A stretch of 47,990 bases of DNA from the NCBI GenBank assembly GCA_016218705.1, contig JACRDC010000021.1, positions 1 to 47,990 of the forward strand, read 5' to 3'. Under the pieces are notes generated by a model that ran no database searches, was not told the DNA's origin, and worked only from the letters and a program-made list of their open reading frames with translations. The stretch comes from Desulfarculus sp. GTDB lineage: Bacteria; Desulfobacterota; Desulfarculia; Desulfarculales; Desulfarculaceae. This document shows, piece after piece, positions 19,125 through 27,258 of the stretch; position 1 is the stretch's first letter; the number at the start of each line of letters is the position of its first letter. A program made the position numbers and the translations under genes.

Positions 19125-19388
19125 TTAGCCCTGGTGGTCCAGCACCCGGCGCACCTGGCGGGCCATCTCGGCCGCCGAGGCCGGCTTCAGCAACACCGCG
19201 GCCACGCCGGCCTCCTGGAGGCTCTCGGGGGTGAGCTGGTCACTGAAGCCGGTGGTCAGGATCACCGGCAAACCGGGGCGTTGCTGGTGCAGGCGCCGCG
19301 CCAGTTCCAGGCCGGTGAGCAGGGGCATGGTCTGGTCGCTGAGCACCAGGTCAAAGGCCCGCGGGTCCTGGCTGACCAGGGCCCCCAC
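19125..19388 (-). pseudogene. Receiver-domain remnant (lacks N-terminal third)
   Basis: 87 codons open from a GTG that overlaps the end of the CheB-CheR gene in another frame. The sequence matches the last two thirds of a hybrid-kinase receiver: AFDLVLSDQTMPLLTGLELARRLHQQRPGLPVILTTGFSDQ, ending LLKPASAAEMARQVRRVLD. The phosphoacceptor Asp (SDQTMP) and Lys (LLKPA) are present. Strand 1 and the acidic pair are missing, so it cannot be a working receiver as it stands. The best reading is the tail of a once longer CheB-CheR-PAS-kinase-receiver gene left after an internal deletion. Confidence 0.65.
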
Positions 19389-22050
19389 AGTCAGAACCGG
19401 TTTTCTTGGCCATTAACTTCGACGTCCGGGCCTCCAGCTCTTCATAGGCCAAGCGAAGCTTTGCTTCCAGCTCCTTGGCCACCGTGATATCGGCGAAGGT
19501 CATCACCACCCCGTCAATCACGTTGTCCAGGGTGCGGTAGGGCATTATGCGCGCCTGGAACCAGCGCCCATCCCGGGTGGCCACCTGCTTCTCGCGGAAA
19601 ACCAGGGTGTTCAGCACCTCGGCCACGTCCGAGGCCAACTCGGGGTAGATGAGGTCCGAGGCGATGTCGGTCAAGGGCCGGCCCACGTCTCCGGGGATGA
19701 GCTTGATGAGTTTGGTGACCTGGGTGGTGAAGCGGCGCAGGTTTAGGTTGTGATCCAGGAACACGCAGGCGATGTCGGTGCTGTTGAGCAGGTTCTTCAT
19801 ATCGTTGCTGGCCCACGACAGCTCGTCCACCTTGGACTGAAGCTCGGCGTTGACCGTTTGCAACTCCTCGTTCAGGGACTGCATTTCCTCCTTGGAGGTG
19901 GTCAGCTCCTCGTTGGTGGACTGCAATTCCTCGTTGGTGGATTGCAGCTCCTCGTTGGTGGACTTGAGTTCCTCCTGGGAGGTCTGCATCTCCTCGCGTA
20001 TGACCTGGATCTCCTCGCGGGCCTGCTGGCGCTCTCGCTCCAACTCCGCCAGCCGGGCGCTGGCCACGGAGGCTCGGGGGGCGCGGCCCGCCGCCTTGCC
20101 CTGGGGCGCCTCCCGCTGGTCGCTGAAGACCACCATGAGCATGCCGCGCAGGGCCTCCGGCTGCTCCAGGGCCTGCACGGTGAGGTCCAAGAGCTGCTGG
20201 CCGCCCTCGGTCGTCACCTTGAGGCCGGTTAAGACAACCGGAGCCTTCTGCCTGGTGGCCTGGTGGAGGGCCTGGGTCAGTTCGTAGCGCAGACCCTCCC
20301 GGGCCATGGCGAAGATGTTCAGGTTGGCCTTGCCGGCGGCCGGCTCCAGATACTTGCCCGTGCGCCCGTTGATGAAGAGGATGTTCCCCTCCTTGTCTAC
20401 CAGCACCGCCGGCGGGGTGAAGCACTGGAGAAGGCTTTGCTCGGCCAGGGCTTGCAGGTTGGGGGTGGGCTTTGGCTCCCTAGCCTCCACCTGGGCGCCG
20501 GTTCGGGGCGGGGAGAAGGAGGAAGGAAAATCCACAGGAGCGGCGGGGGCGCTGGACTCCTTGCGGCGATACAGCCGCATCTTGGCATCCAGCGGCCCGA
20601 ACAGGTCGGAAAACCCTCCGATGGTCTCGGCGCTGCCCAGGAAGAGCACCCCGCCGGGGTTCAGGCTGTAGTGGAACAGGGGCAGGAGCTTCTTCTGCAC
20701 CATGGGGTCCAGATAGATGAGCAGGTTGCGGCATATCAGGATATCCAGCTTGGTGAAGGGGGGGTCCATGATGACGTTCTGCGGGGCGAAGGTCACCATC
20801 TCGCGGATATCCTTGCCAACCCGGTAGCCGGTCTCCTCCTTGACAAAGAAGCGGCTCAGACGCTGGGGCGAGACGTCCGCCGCGATGTTGGCGGGAAAGA
20901 ATCCCAGACGCGCCTTGTCTATGGCGTCGCGGTCCAGATCGGTGGCGAAAATCTGTAGAGTGAAGCCCTTGTTGCCCTTGAGCCTATCCACCGCCTCCTT
21001 GAAAGCCATGGCCAGGGAGTAGGCCTCCTCGCCGGTGGAACATCCCGGCGTCCAGGCCCGCAGTTGGGAACCCGCCGGACAGCCCTTCAGGAGCGCCGGC
21101 AGGACCTTGTCCTTGAGTGTTTCCCAGGCCGCCGGGTCGCGGAAAAAGCTGGTGACCCCGATCAGAAGCTCCTTGAAGAGCAGGTCCAACTCTTGAGGGT
21201 TCTCCTGGAGGAAGCGCACGTAATGGGTGATCTTTCCGATCTGGTGTATACCCATGCGCCGCTCGACGCGGCGGTAAAGGGTGGACTTCTTGTACTGGGA
21301 AAAATCATGGCCGGTGTGCGCCCGCAACAGAATGACCGCCTTCTCCAGACCCCCCTGGGTCTTGCTCTCCAGAGTCAGCCCGGTCTTGGCCAATAGCGGG
21401 GCGTGGCGGGCATACTCGATGAGCTTGCCGGCCAGCTCAGGGGCCGGGGCCACGAAGTCGGCCAGCCCCGCCTCGATGGCGCTCTTGGGCATGCCGTCGA
21501 ACTTGGCCGAGGCCGGGTCCTGCACCAGCACCACCCCGGCCGCCTCCTTGATGGCCCTGAGCCCCAGGGAGCCATCGGAGCCCATGCCCGACAGGATCAC
21601 CCCAACGCTCTTTTCGCCTCGGTCGGCCGCCAGGGAACGGAAAAAGAAATCAATGGGTAGGCGCAGCCCACGTGGCGAGACAGGAGGGAAGAGGTGCAGG
21701 CTGCCGCGCAGGATGGACATGTCCTTGTTGGGCGGGATCACGTAGACGCAGTTGGGCTGAACCTTGGTGCGGTCTTTGACCTGCCCCACCTTCATCTTGG
21801 TGCCGCGCTGCAAGAGCTCGGCCATGATGCCCTGGTGGGTGGGGTCCAGGTGCTGCACGATGACAAAGGCCATACCGCTATCCTCGGGCACCCCGCCCAG
21901 AAACTGCTCCAAGGCCTCCAGCCCCCCGGCTGAAGCCCCGACGCCAACTATGGGGAAGTCATCGGTCTTCGTGGGGAGAGCCGCCTTGGAAGGCGGCGGT
22001 GCCTGGGCCCCCTTTTGTTTGCTGGCTGGAGGCATGGCGGTTTTTTTCAT
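19351..22050 (-). CDS. CheB-CheR fusion with coiled coil and PAS domain (kinase end missing)
   Basis: 899 residues. The N-terminal CheB methylesterase domain (about 30-215) has Ser40 in GASAGG, His67 in VQHLDP and Asp159 in SGMGSDG, all catalytic residues. The CheR methyltransferase follows (about 225-500), with the SAM site AWTPGCSTGEEAYSLAM and the block DILICRNLLIYL. A coiled coil at about 665-735 is built on 7-residue STNEELQ-type repeats. A PAS domain then runs to about 870. Related proteins usually continue into HisKA/HATPase and often a receiver. Here the frame ends in an unconserved tail (GSDCGGPGQPG) while a receiver remnant continues in another frame. CheB and CheR activities look intact. 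Such proteins act in atypical chemosensory or stress signalling rather than classical flagellar taxis. Confidence 0.9.
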   Translation of the reverse strand: MKKTAMPPASKQKGAQAPPPSKAALPTKTDDFPIVGVGASAGGLEALEQFLGGVPEDSGMAFVIVQHLDPTHQGIMAELLQRGTKMKVGQVKDRTKVQPNCVYVIPPNKDMSILRGSLHLFPPVSPRGLRLPIDFFFRSLAADRGEKSVGVILSGMGSDGSLGLRAIKEAAGVVLVQDPASAKFDGMPKSAIEAGLADFVAPAPELAGKLIEYARHAPLLAKTGLTLESKTQGGLEKAVILLRAHTGHDFSQYKKSTLYRRVERRMGIHQIGKITHYVRFLQENPQELDLLFKELLIGVTSFFRDPAAWETLKDKVLPALLKGCPAGSQLRAWTPGCSTGEEAYSLAMAFKEAVDRLKGNKGFTLQIFATDLDRDAIDKARLGFFPANIAADVSPQRLSRFFVKEETGYRVGKDIREMVTFAPQNVIMDPPFTKLDILICRNLLIYLDPMVQKKLLPLFHYSLNPGGVLFLGSAETIGGFSDLFGPLDAKMRLYRRKESSAPAAPVDFPSSFSPPRTGAQVEAREPKPTPNLQALAEQSLLQCFTPPAVLVDKEGNILFINGRTGKYLEPAAGKANLNIFAMAREGLRYELTQALHQATRQKAPVVLTGLKVTTEGGQQLLDLTVQALEQPEALRGMLMVVFSDQREAPQGKAAGRAPRASVASARLAELERERQQAREEIQVIREEMQTSQEELKSTNEELQSTNEELQSTNEELTTSKEEMQSLNEELQTVNAELQSKVDELSWASNDMKNLLNSTDIACVFLDHNLNLRRFTTQVTKLIKLIPGDVGRPLTDIASDLIYPELASDVAEVLNTLVFREKQVATRDGRWFQARIMPYRTLDNVIDGVVMTFADITVAKELEAKLRLAYEELEARTSKLMAKKTGSDCGGPGQPGPAGL

Positions 22051-22313
22051 GGGGCATTACCTAAGGCCGAAGCTTCGGGGTTCGGCCGTTCAAGGGTTTG
22101 GAGGGCACATGGTGATTTAGAGATTAGAACCTCAGGCCAAGGCAACCGCGATGTTGCTCAAGCCCGGGCATGCGGAGGCTTAGTTCGCCGCATATTACCG
22201 GACGAAAATCCTAGTTTATGTTTTTTTATTATCCCGCGCGGCTGGATAACATAGCAATGGATATCGCAGGAAATTTTGGCAAGTTTCGAAAGTCGCCTTG
22301 CCCAGGACCACCT

Positions 22314-25300
22314 TCAAGGCTTCGCCGGTCTTCTCCTTTTACCAGTCTCCGCATAGTCTCCATTGCCAACCAAGCGCACTCGCTCCACCGTGAGCGTGGC
22401 CGCGCCGAAGTTCTCCTCCACCAGCCCCTCCAAGATATAAGGGCGTTGCCAGTCCAGGCCCAGGTGAAAACGGCGGAAGGCCTCGGGGAAGAAGGTGGTC
22501 TCCACCAGCCCGGTTTCGTCTTCGAAGGTCAGGAACTGCATGGGCTCTTCGCTCTTGGTCCACACCGTCTTGCCGGTGAGCAGCCAACCAGCCAGCCGCA
22601 CCCGGCGGCCTACGTACTGGGATAGGTCCCGAGCCTTGACCACGCGCTGGCCCTTTAACGCGCTGGCGAAAAGCTCCATGGGATGGCGGTCCGGCAGGAA
22701 GCCCAGCACTGAGTACTGCCGGCGCAACTCGGCCAGATCGTCGGCTGGGGGGAGGCGGGGCGCGTCCGCTGTTCCCCGCTGGAAAAGCGCGCTCTCCCGG
22801 CGGGCCGCCGCTTCCCGTCGCCGTTGCTGGCCGGCCAGCCGCCAGAGCAACCCAGCCCTGCCCTGCCCCGCCGCCAGGCCGTCCAAGGCCCCGGCGGCGA
22901 TCAAGGCCCGGGCCTCGTCTTCGGCCGGCAGGACGCGCCCGCAAAAATCCTCCATGCTCCCGTAGGGTCCAGCTTGGCGCTCGCCCACGATGCGCTCCAT
23001 GGTCTGCCGCCCCAGGCCGCTGACGGCCATGAGCCCTACTCGTAGCTGGCGGCCCTGGCCGCTCCATGCCGTCAGGCTGGCGTTCACATCCGGGGCCAGC
23101 ACGGTGAGCCCCAGACGGCGCGCCTCGGAGACATAAGCAAAGGTGCTGTAGAAGCCGCCCTGGTTGCTGATGACCGCGGCCATGAACTGGGCCGGATGGT
23201 GGGCCTTGAGATAGGCAGCCTGGAAGCTGACCCGGGCGTAGCTGGCGCTGTGCGGCTTGCAGAAGCTGTAGCCCGCGAAGCTCATCATCATCTCCCAAAT
23301 CTCGGCGATGCGAGCCTCGTCCACGCCCCTCTGCCGCGCCCCAGTCACGAAATCATCGCGATAATCCTTGAGCGCCCGCTCCTTGTCCTTCCAGTTCATG
23401 ACCTTGCGCAGCTTATCGGCCCGGGCGTGGGAGAATCCGGCCAGGGCCACCGCCGCCTGGGAAACGTGCTCCTGGTAAACCATGATGCCGTAGCTCTCGG
23501 CCAGAATCGGCTCCAAGAGGGGGTGGATGGGCTCCCAGGGTTGGCCGTGCAATCGCTTCAGGTACTCCTGGATGTAGGGGTTGGCGGCCGGCCGGATGAT
23601 GCTGCTATGGATCACCATGTGCTCGTAGTCGCCCTGGGCCGCCTTTTGCTGCAACAGCCGCGTGGCCGGGCTCTCAATGTAGAAGCAACCCATGGTCTCG
23701 CCGCGAGCCACTGTGGCTTGGGTGGCCGGGTCGTCCTCGGGCTGCCAGGCGGCCTCGTCAAACTCCTGGCCGCTAACGCGTAGGCTGGCCACGGCGTCGC
23801 GGATTACTCCCAGGCTGCGGTTGCCCAAAAGGTCTATCTTCACCAGTCCCGCCTCCTCGGCCCCCTCCTTTTCCCACTGGATGATGGGCACGCCCTTGGG
23901 CGCGGTCTCCAAGGGCGCGTAGCCGTCGAGGGGGCCAGGGGTGATGACCACCCCGCCCACGTGTACCGAGACATGGCGAGGGGCGCGAACCAGTCCCTGG
24001 GACAGGCGCAATATCTCCGGCCAGGGCGCGGAAAAATCAAGCTTGGCCCCGGGTGGCAAGGCCTGGCGCTTGGGATAGAAGCCGGTGTGCCCCTCCACCG
24101 GTCCCCGCAGCCAGGGCAGCCGCCGGGTGAAGTCCTTGATCTCCCGGGCGGGGATGCCGAAGACCTTGGCCACCTCGCGGATGGCTGAGCGCCCCTGGAA
24201 AGGCACGTGGGTGGCCACCATGGCCGCGCGGCCCTGGTACTGCTCCAGCACCGAGGCTATGACCCCGTCCCGCTCATCCCAGGCGAAGTCGATGTCAATG
24301 TCCGGCGGATCAACGCGGTCGGGGTTGATGAAGCGCTCGAAGTAGAGGTTGTATTTGAGTGGGCAGACGTTGGTGATGCCCAGGCTGTAGGCCACCAGAC
24401 TGGCCGCGCCCGAGCCCCGGCCGCAGATGCGGGGGCTGCGGCCCACGATGTCCTCCACCACCAGAAAGTAGGAGGAGAAGTTCTTGCCGGCGATGACGGC
24501 CAGCTCCCGTTCCAGACGCTCCCGCGCCGCCGCCGGCAAAGGCTGGCCATAGCGCCGCGCCGCCCCTGCAAAGGCCCGCTCCCGCAGGACGGCGTCGGCG
24601 CTGCGGCCCTGGGCATCGCGCCAGGGTGGCATGATGGTCCCCGGCGTGGGGACATACTCCAGGCGCTGGGCCAATTCCCGGACGGCCCGGATGGCTAGGG
24701 GCTGGGTCTCGAAGCGGCGGGCGAACTCAAGCGGTGCCACCGGCCAGGCGTCGGGCGGGGCCAGATCCGAGGCTCCCAGACGCGAGAGGGAGGTGTTAAG
24801 GGCGATGGCTCGCAGCACCCGGTGGCACAGGTAGTCCTCCGGTCCCAGGAAGAAGGTCCCAGCCACCGCCACCAGGGGAGCCCCCAGACGGCGGGCCTCC
24901 TGGCGCAGGCGAAAGCTATGGCCATTGATGCCTCGCGGCAGGGCGGCCAGGGCCGGCACCCCGGCTGCCCGCCAGATGGCCAGGAGATGGGCGCTGGTGG
25001 TGAGCACCACCAGGCCGGGGGAGAACTCCGGCAGGGTCTTTGCCAGGGAAAACCCCGGGGCGCGGTGGCGCCGGGAGATGAGGCGGCAGAGGTTGGCGAA
25101 GCCATGGGCGTTCTCCACCAGGCACAGGGCGCGGCGGGGGGCGGCGGGATCGGTGATCTCCGCGCCCACGATAGCCTGCAAGTTGTGCCGCCGGCAGGCC
25201 CGCAAGAATTCCCACAGCCCGTAAAGGTTGTCGGTGTCGGTCATGGCCAGGCCCTCGTAGCCCAGTTCCGACGCCCGGCGGCACAGGTTCTCCGGCGAGG

Positions 25301-25349
25301 TGGTACCCCACAGTAGGGAGTAGTGGGAGCGCACGCCCAGGGCCAGCAT
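22314..25349 (-). CDS. dnaE2: Error-prone DNA polymerase III alpha subunit DnaE2 (ImuC)
   Basis: 1011 residues, the DnaE2/ImuC length and shorter than replicative DnaE (about 1160). An N-terminal PHP domain (RSHYSLLWGTTSPENL; MTDTDNLYG) leads to the polymerase core, with catalytic aspartates in PDIDIDF near 349-354 and helix-hairpin-helix motifs. The C-terminal OB fold contains VRLAGWLLTGKTVWTK and FLTFEDETGLVETTFFPE. DnaE2 carries out translesion synthesis with ImuB during SOS mutagenesis. It starts one base after the imuB-like stop, so the two form a cassette. No LexA box was recognised upstream of the cassette. Confidence 0.93.
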   Translation of the reverse strand: MLALGVRSHYSLLWGTTSPENLCRRASELGYEGLAMTDTDNLYGLWEFLRACRRHNLQAIVGAEITDPAAPRRALCLVENAHGFANLCRLISRRHRAPGFSLAKTLPEFSPGLVVLTTSAHLLAIWRAAGVPALAALPRGINGHSFRLRQEARRLGAPLVAVAGTFFLGPEDYLCHRVLRAIALNTSLSRLGASDLAPPDAWPVAPLEFARRFETQPLAIRAVRELAQRLEYVPTPGTIMPPWRDAQGRSADAVLRERAFAGAARRYGQPLPAAARERLERELAVIAGKNFSSYFLVVEDIVGRSPRICGRGSGAASLVAYSLGITNVCPLKYNLYFERFINPDRVDPPDIDIDFAWDERDGVIASVLEQYQGRAAMVATHVPFQGRSAIREVAKVFGIPAREIKDFTRRLPWLRGPVEGHTGFYPKRQALPPGAKLDFSAPWPEILRLSQGLVRAPRHVSVHVGGVVITPGPLDGYAPLETAPKGVPIIQWEKEGAEEAGLVKIDLLGNRSLGVIRDAVASLRVSGQEFDEAAWQPEDDPATQATVARGETMGCFYIESPATRLLQQKAAQGDYEHMVIHSSIIRPAANPYIQEYLKRLHGQPWEPIHPLLEPILAESYGIMVYQEHVSQAAVALAGFSHARADKLRKVMNWKDKERALKDYRDDFVTGARQRGVDEARIAEIWEMMMSFAGYSFCKPHSASYARVSFQAAYLKAHHPAQFMAAVISNQGGFYSTFAYVSEARRLGLTVLAPDVNASLTAWSGQGRQLRVGLMAVSGLGRQTMERIVGERQAGPYGSMEDFCGRVLPAEDEARALIAAGALDGLAAGQGRAGLLWRLAGQQRRREAAARRESALFQRGTADAPRLPPADDLAELRRQYSVLGFLPDRHPMELFASALKGQRVVKARDLSQYVGRRVRLAGWLLTGKTVWTKSEEPMQFLTFEDETGLVETTFFPEAFRRFHLGLDWQRPYILEGLVEENFGAATLTVERVRLVGNGDYAETGKRRRPAKP

Positions 25350-25350
25350 C

Positions 25351-26529
25351 TCACTGCCCCAGGGCGCGGCCCAGCCGAATCATCTCTGAGCCATGGCGGC
25401 CGCGGATGCGGTCTAGGGCCTGCACCAGGCTCTCTTGCCGGGCTTGGCGCGCCTGGGAGGGGCCTGACAAGAGGGGCAAGTCCATCTGGGCGGGTGGGAA
25501 CGCCAACCGATCGCTGACCAGCCGCAGATGGCTGAGCCGCACCCGCCGGGTCCAGGCAGCGGCCAAGGCCTGGCGCGCCATATCGAAAAGAAGAAAATCG
25601 TTGGCTGTGCCCTGGGCATGGCCGCGCTGACGGGTTGTGCGCATGCCATCGCTGTAGTGGAGGGTAAGGCTTATCCGCCGGGCCACCCGGCCCATCCCCC
25701 TGAGCCGCCGCCCAACGCCCTCGGCCAGGAGAAAGATGGCCCTGTCCACCTGAGCCACGTCGTTGGTGTCACCGGCGAACTGGCGCTCCACCACCACCCG
25801 CTGGGAACCGCTGCCAGCAGCCATCACCGGGCTGTTGTCCACCCCCCGCAGCAGCCGGTGGAAGTGGTCTCCCCGCCTGGCAAAGACCACCTCCAGCTGC
25901 TCGGGTGTCCACAAAGCGGCTTGGCCCACCCGACGCAGGTGGAAGCTTGCCAGGGTGAGAAGGTCTTCCCGCTCCAAGCCGGGCAGCAGATGCAAAGGCA
26001 AGGGGCGCAGAAAGGCTTCCTCCGCCCCAGAGGGGACGACGTGCTCGCCATCGGGCTTGACCACCCGGGTGGCGATTTTGGCCACCAGCTTGTTGACGGC
26101 CAGGCCCCAGATGGGCTGGAGACCCAGGCGGGCCTTGGCCTCCCGGCGGATGCGCCAGGCCACGTCTCGGGCCGGCCCCCACAGCCTGCCGGTGCCGGTG
26201 AGGTCGAGAAAGATATGGCCGCTGTGTTCGTCGCCCTCGACGAGAGGTGAATAAGGCAGAGCCAGGCGGAACATCTCGCTCATGGCCCGTTCATAGAGCT
26301 GGGGCCGGGGCGGCAGCAGCCGGGCCTCCCGGCATAGCTTGCGGGCGCGCTCCAGGATCATGCCCTTGCGTACGCCGGCCCGGTAGGCTTCCTCGCTCAT
26401 GTCATAAACCAAGGACCGTCCGCCGGGCGGGGCCACGATCACGGGCCGGTCGTGCAACCCGGCCTGTTCCTGGCGCTCCACGGCCACGGCGAAGTCTGCC
26501 ACGTTGAGATGCACGATGCTGCGTTCCAT
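25351..26529 (-). CDS. ImuB-like catalytically inactive Y-family polymerase
   Basis: 392 residues, aligned along the DinB/Pol IV fold (palm, thumb HhH region LPLHLLPGLEREDLL, little finger). All three catalytic carboxylates are replaced. The first pair in Pol IV (HVDMDCFF) reads HLNVADF here, and the SLDEAYLD site aligns with HSGHIFLD. A beta-clamp binding motif, QMDLPLL at 348-354, is present. Dead Y-family proteins with a clamp motif beside dnaE2 are ImuB, the hub that brings DnaE2 to the clamp. At 392 residues it is shorter than many ImuB proteins. No imuA gene is next to it. It could be annotated as Pol IV by similarity, but activity is not expected. Confidence 0.85.
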   Translation of the reverse strand: MERSIVHLNVADFAVAVERQEQAGLHDRPVIVAPPGGRSLVYDMSEEAYRAGVRKGMILERARKLCREARLLPPRPQLYERAMSEMFRLALPYSPLVEGDEHSGHIFLDLTGTGRLWGPARDVAWRIRREAKARLGLQPIWGLAVNKLVAKIATRVVKPDGEHVVPSGAEEAFLRPLPLHLLPGLEREDLLTLASFHLRRVGQAALWTPEQLEVVFARRGDHFHRLLRGVDNSPVMAAGSGSQRVVVERQFAGDTNDVAQVDRAIFLLAEGVGRRLRGMGRVARRISLTLHYSDGMRTTRQRGHAQGTANDFLLFDMARQALAAAWTRRVRLSHLRLVSDRLAFPPAQMDLPLLSGPSQARQARQESLVQALDRIRGRHGSEMIRLGRALGQ

Positions 26530-26598
26530 GGGACCCCAAGTGCTTTATGGATACATTTGTTTAGTCATTAGGCCTAGGATACCCCTGCCCGAGGAGGC

Positions 26599-26640
26599 AG
26601 TCAACAACTCCCCGTTCCTGAGGGGCGGGGTGCGGTGACT
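26599..26640. repeat. Nested imperfect palindrome upstream of the tRNA fragment
   Basis: Outer arms AGTCA (26599-26603) and TGACT (26636-26640) enclose inner arms CCCCG (26610-26614) and CGGGG (26626-26630). The 42-base unit could form a two-step hairpin. Such structures occur at IS200/IS605-type ends and at att regions, but no transposase is nearby. Role unknown. Confidence 0.35.
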
Positions 26641-26694
26641 CGCTTCTGTTTCTCTGGGATGGTGTCTACGGTTTTATTGCTGGGCGTTTTAGCC

Positions 26695-26737
26695 GTTAAC
26701 CACCCTGTCGCTGGTTCGAGTCCGGCCAGGTGAGCCA
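26695..26737 (+). pseudogene. 3' fragment of tRNA-Asn (anticodon to CCA)
   Basis: The 43 bases fit tRNA positions 34-76 exactly. The anticodon GTT and AA are followed by a 5-base 3' anticodon strand (CCACC), variable loop CTGTC, a T arm GCTGG-TTCGAGT-CCGGC that pairs with one G-U, the 3' acceptor strand CAGGTGA, discriminator G and encoded CCA. Upstream there is no D arm, no TCACCTG 5' acceptor strand, and the base before the anticodon is C rather than the universal U33. The homology therefore begins at the anticodon, as left at the far end of an element integrated into a tRNA gene. Confidence 0.75.
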
Positions 26738-26748
26738 AATAAAACAAT

Positions 26749-26780
26749 GGCTTAGGTGGAAACGCCTAGGCCCTTTTTCT
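26749..26780 (+). terminator. Rho-independent terminator after the tRNA-Asn fragment
   Basis: Arms GGCTTAGGTG (26749-26758) and CGCCTAGGCC (26763-26772) pair over 10 positions, with wobbles, around a GAAA tetraloop. A CTTTTTCT run follows. It lies 12 bases past the CCA, so it is probably the native terminator of the original tRNA gene. Confidence 0.8.
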
Positions 26781-26863
26781 TTGCTGGGCACCCCGGGCGG
26801 CCAAAGCGGCGCCGGCCTGCGTTGGGCATAGACCCGGCCCGCTCCGGCCCAGGCAGGTTCGGG

Positions 26864-26898
26864 TTGTGTTTTGTTCAACCCAAGGTATAGGCTAAACA
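26864..26898 (+). promoter_or_regulatory. Candidate promoter of the cytochrome oxidase operon
   Basis: Two overlapping sigma-70-like pairs are visible, both with 16-base spacers: TTGTGT (26864) with TATAGG (26886), and TTGTTC (26871) with TAAACA (26893). They lie 50-85 bases above the first start codon. Matches are partial, so this is only a candidate. Confidence 0.25.
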
Positions 26899-26949
26899 AC
26901 AGCAAGCGCTAATTGGGGGCACGCCCCATTCCGCTAGGGGGTCTGCATT

Positions 26950-27258
26950 ATGGGTTTGATGCGCACGCTTATTATGTGCCTGGTATTGGCCCTGGCCTGC
27001 CCGCTGGCCGCTCCGGCGGCCGACGCCAAGGCGCTTTACGCCAGGTGCGCCGGCTGCCATGGCGCCGATGGCGGCAAGACGGCCCTGGGGGTGGGCAAGC
27101 CGCTCAAGGGCATGTCTGCCCAGGAGGTGGCCCGTTATCTGCAGGGCTACAAGGCCAAGGCCATCGGCGGCCCCCAGAAGGCCATCATGGAGGCGCAGGC
27201 CGCCCTCTTGTCCGACCAGGACATCCAGGCCCTGGCCGCCCTCATCTCCCAGTTCTGA
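26950..27258 (+). CDS. Small secreted cytochrome c (class I, c553-like)
   Basis: 102 residues. Sec signal peptide to about residue 24 (CLVLALACPLAAPAAD). A single heme-binding motif CAGCH and a candidate axial methionine in LKGMSAQEVARYL are present. Helices run to the end (LLSDQDIQALAALI). It is a periplasmic electron carrier, probably donating to the caa3 oxidase whose genes follow directly. AGGGGG lies 8 bases before the ATG. The stop overlaps the SCO start (TGATG), so translation is coupled. Confidence 0.92.
   Translation: MGLMRTLIMCLVLALACPLAAPAADAKALYARCAGCHGADGGKTALGVGKPLKGMSAQEVARYLQGYKAKAIGGPQKAIMEAQAALLSDQDIQALAALISQF

Noticed and set aside
19900-19991. A 21-base tandem repeat array
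   Set aside because: It encodes the STNEELQ heptads of the CheB-CheR coiled coil, which recur in this protein family. It is coding repetition, not a separate element.
22314-25349. Replicative DNA polymerase III alpha (DnaE1)
   Set aside because: The protein is shorter, has the DnaE2-style C-terminus, and is coupled to an imuB-like gene.
25351-26529. Active DNA polymerase IV (DinB)
   Set aside because: All three catalytic acidic residues are missing by eye alignment, and the gene abuts dnaE2, which fits ImuB better.
26599-26640. A complete IS200/IS605 element
   Set aside because: Only a hairpin-like palindrome is present. No transposase or TnpB gene is near it.
26641-26737. A complete tRNA gene
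   Set aside because: Only positions 34-76 are present. No 5' acceptor strand or D arm could be found upstream, and U33 is replaced.
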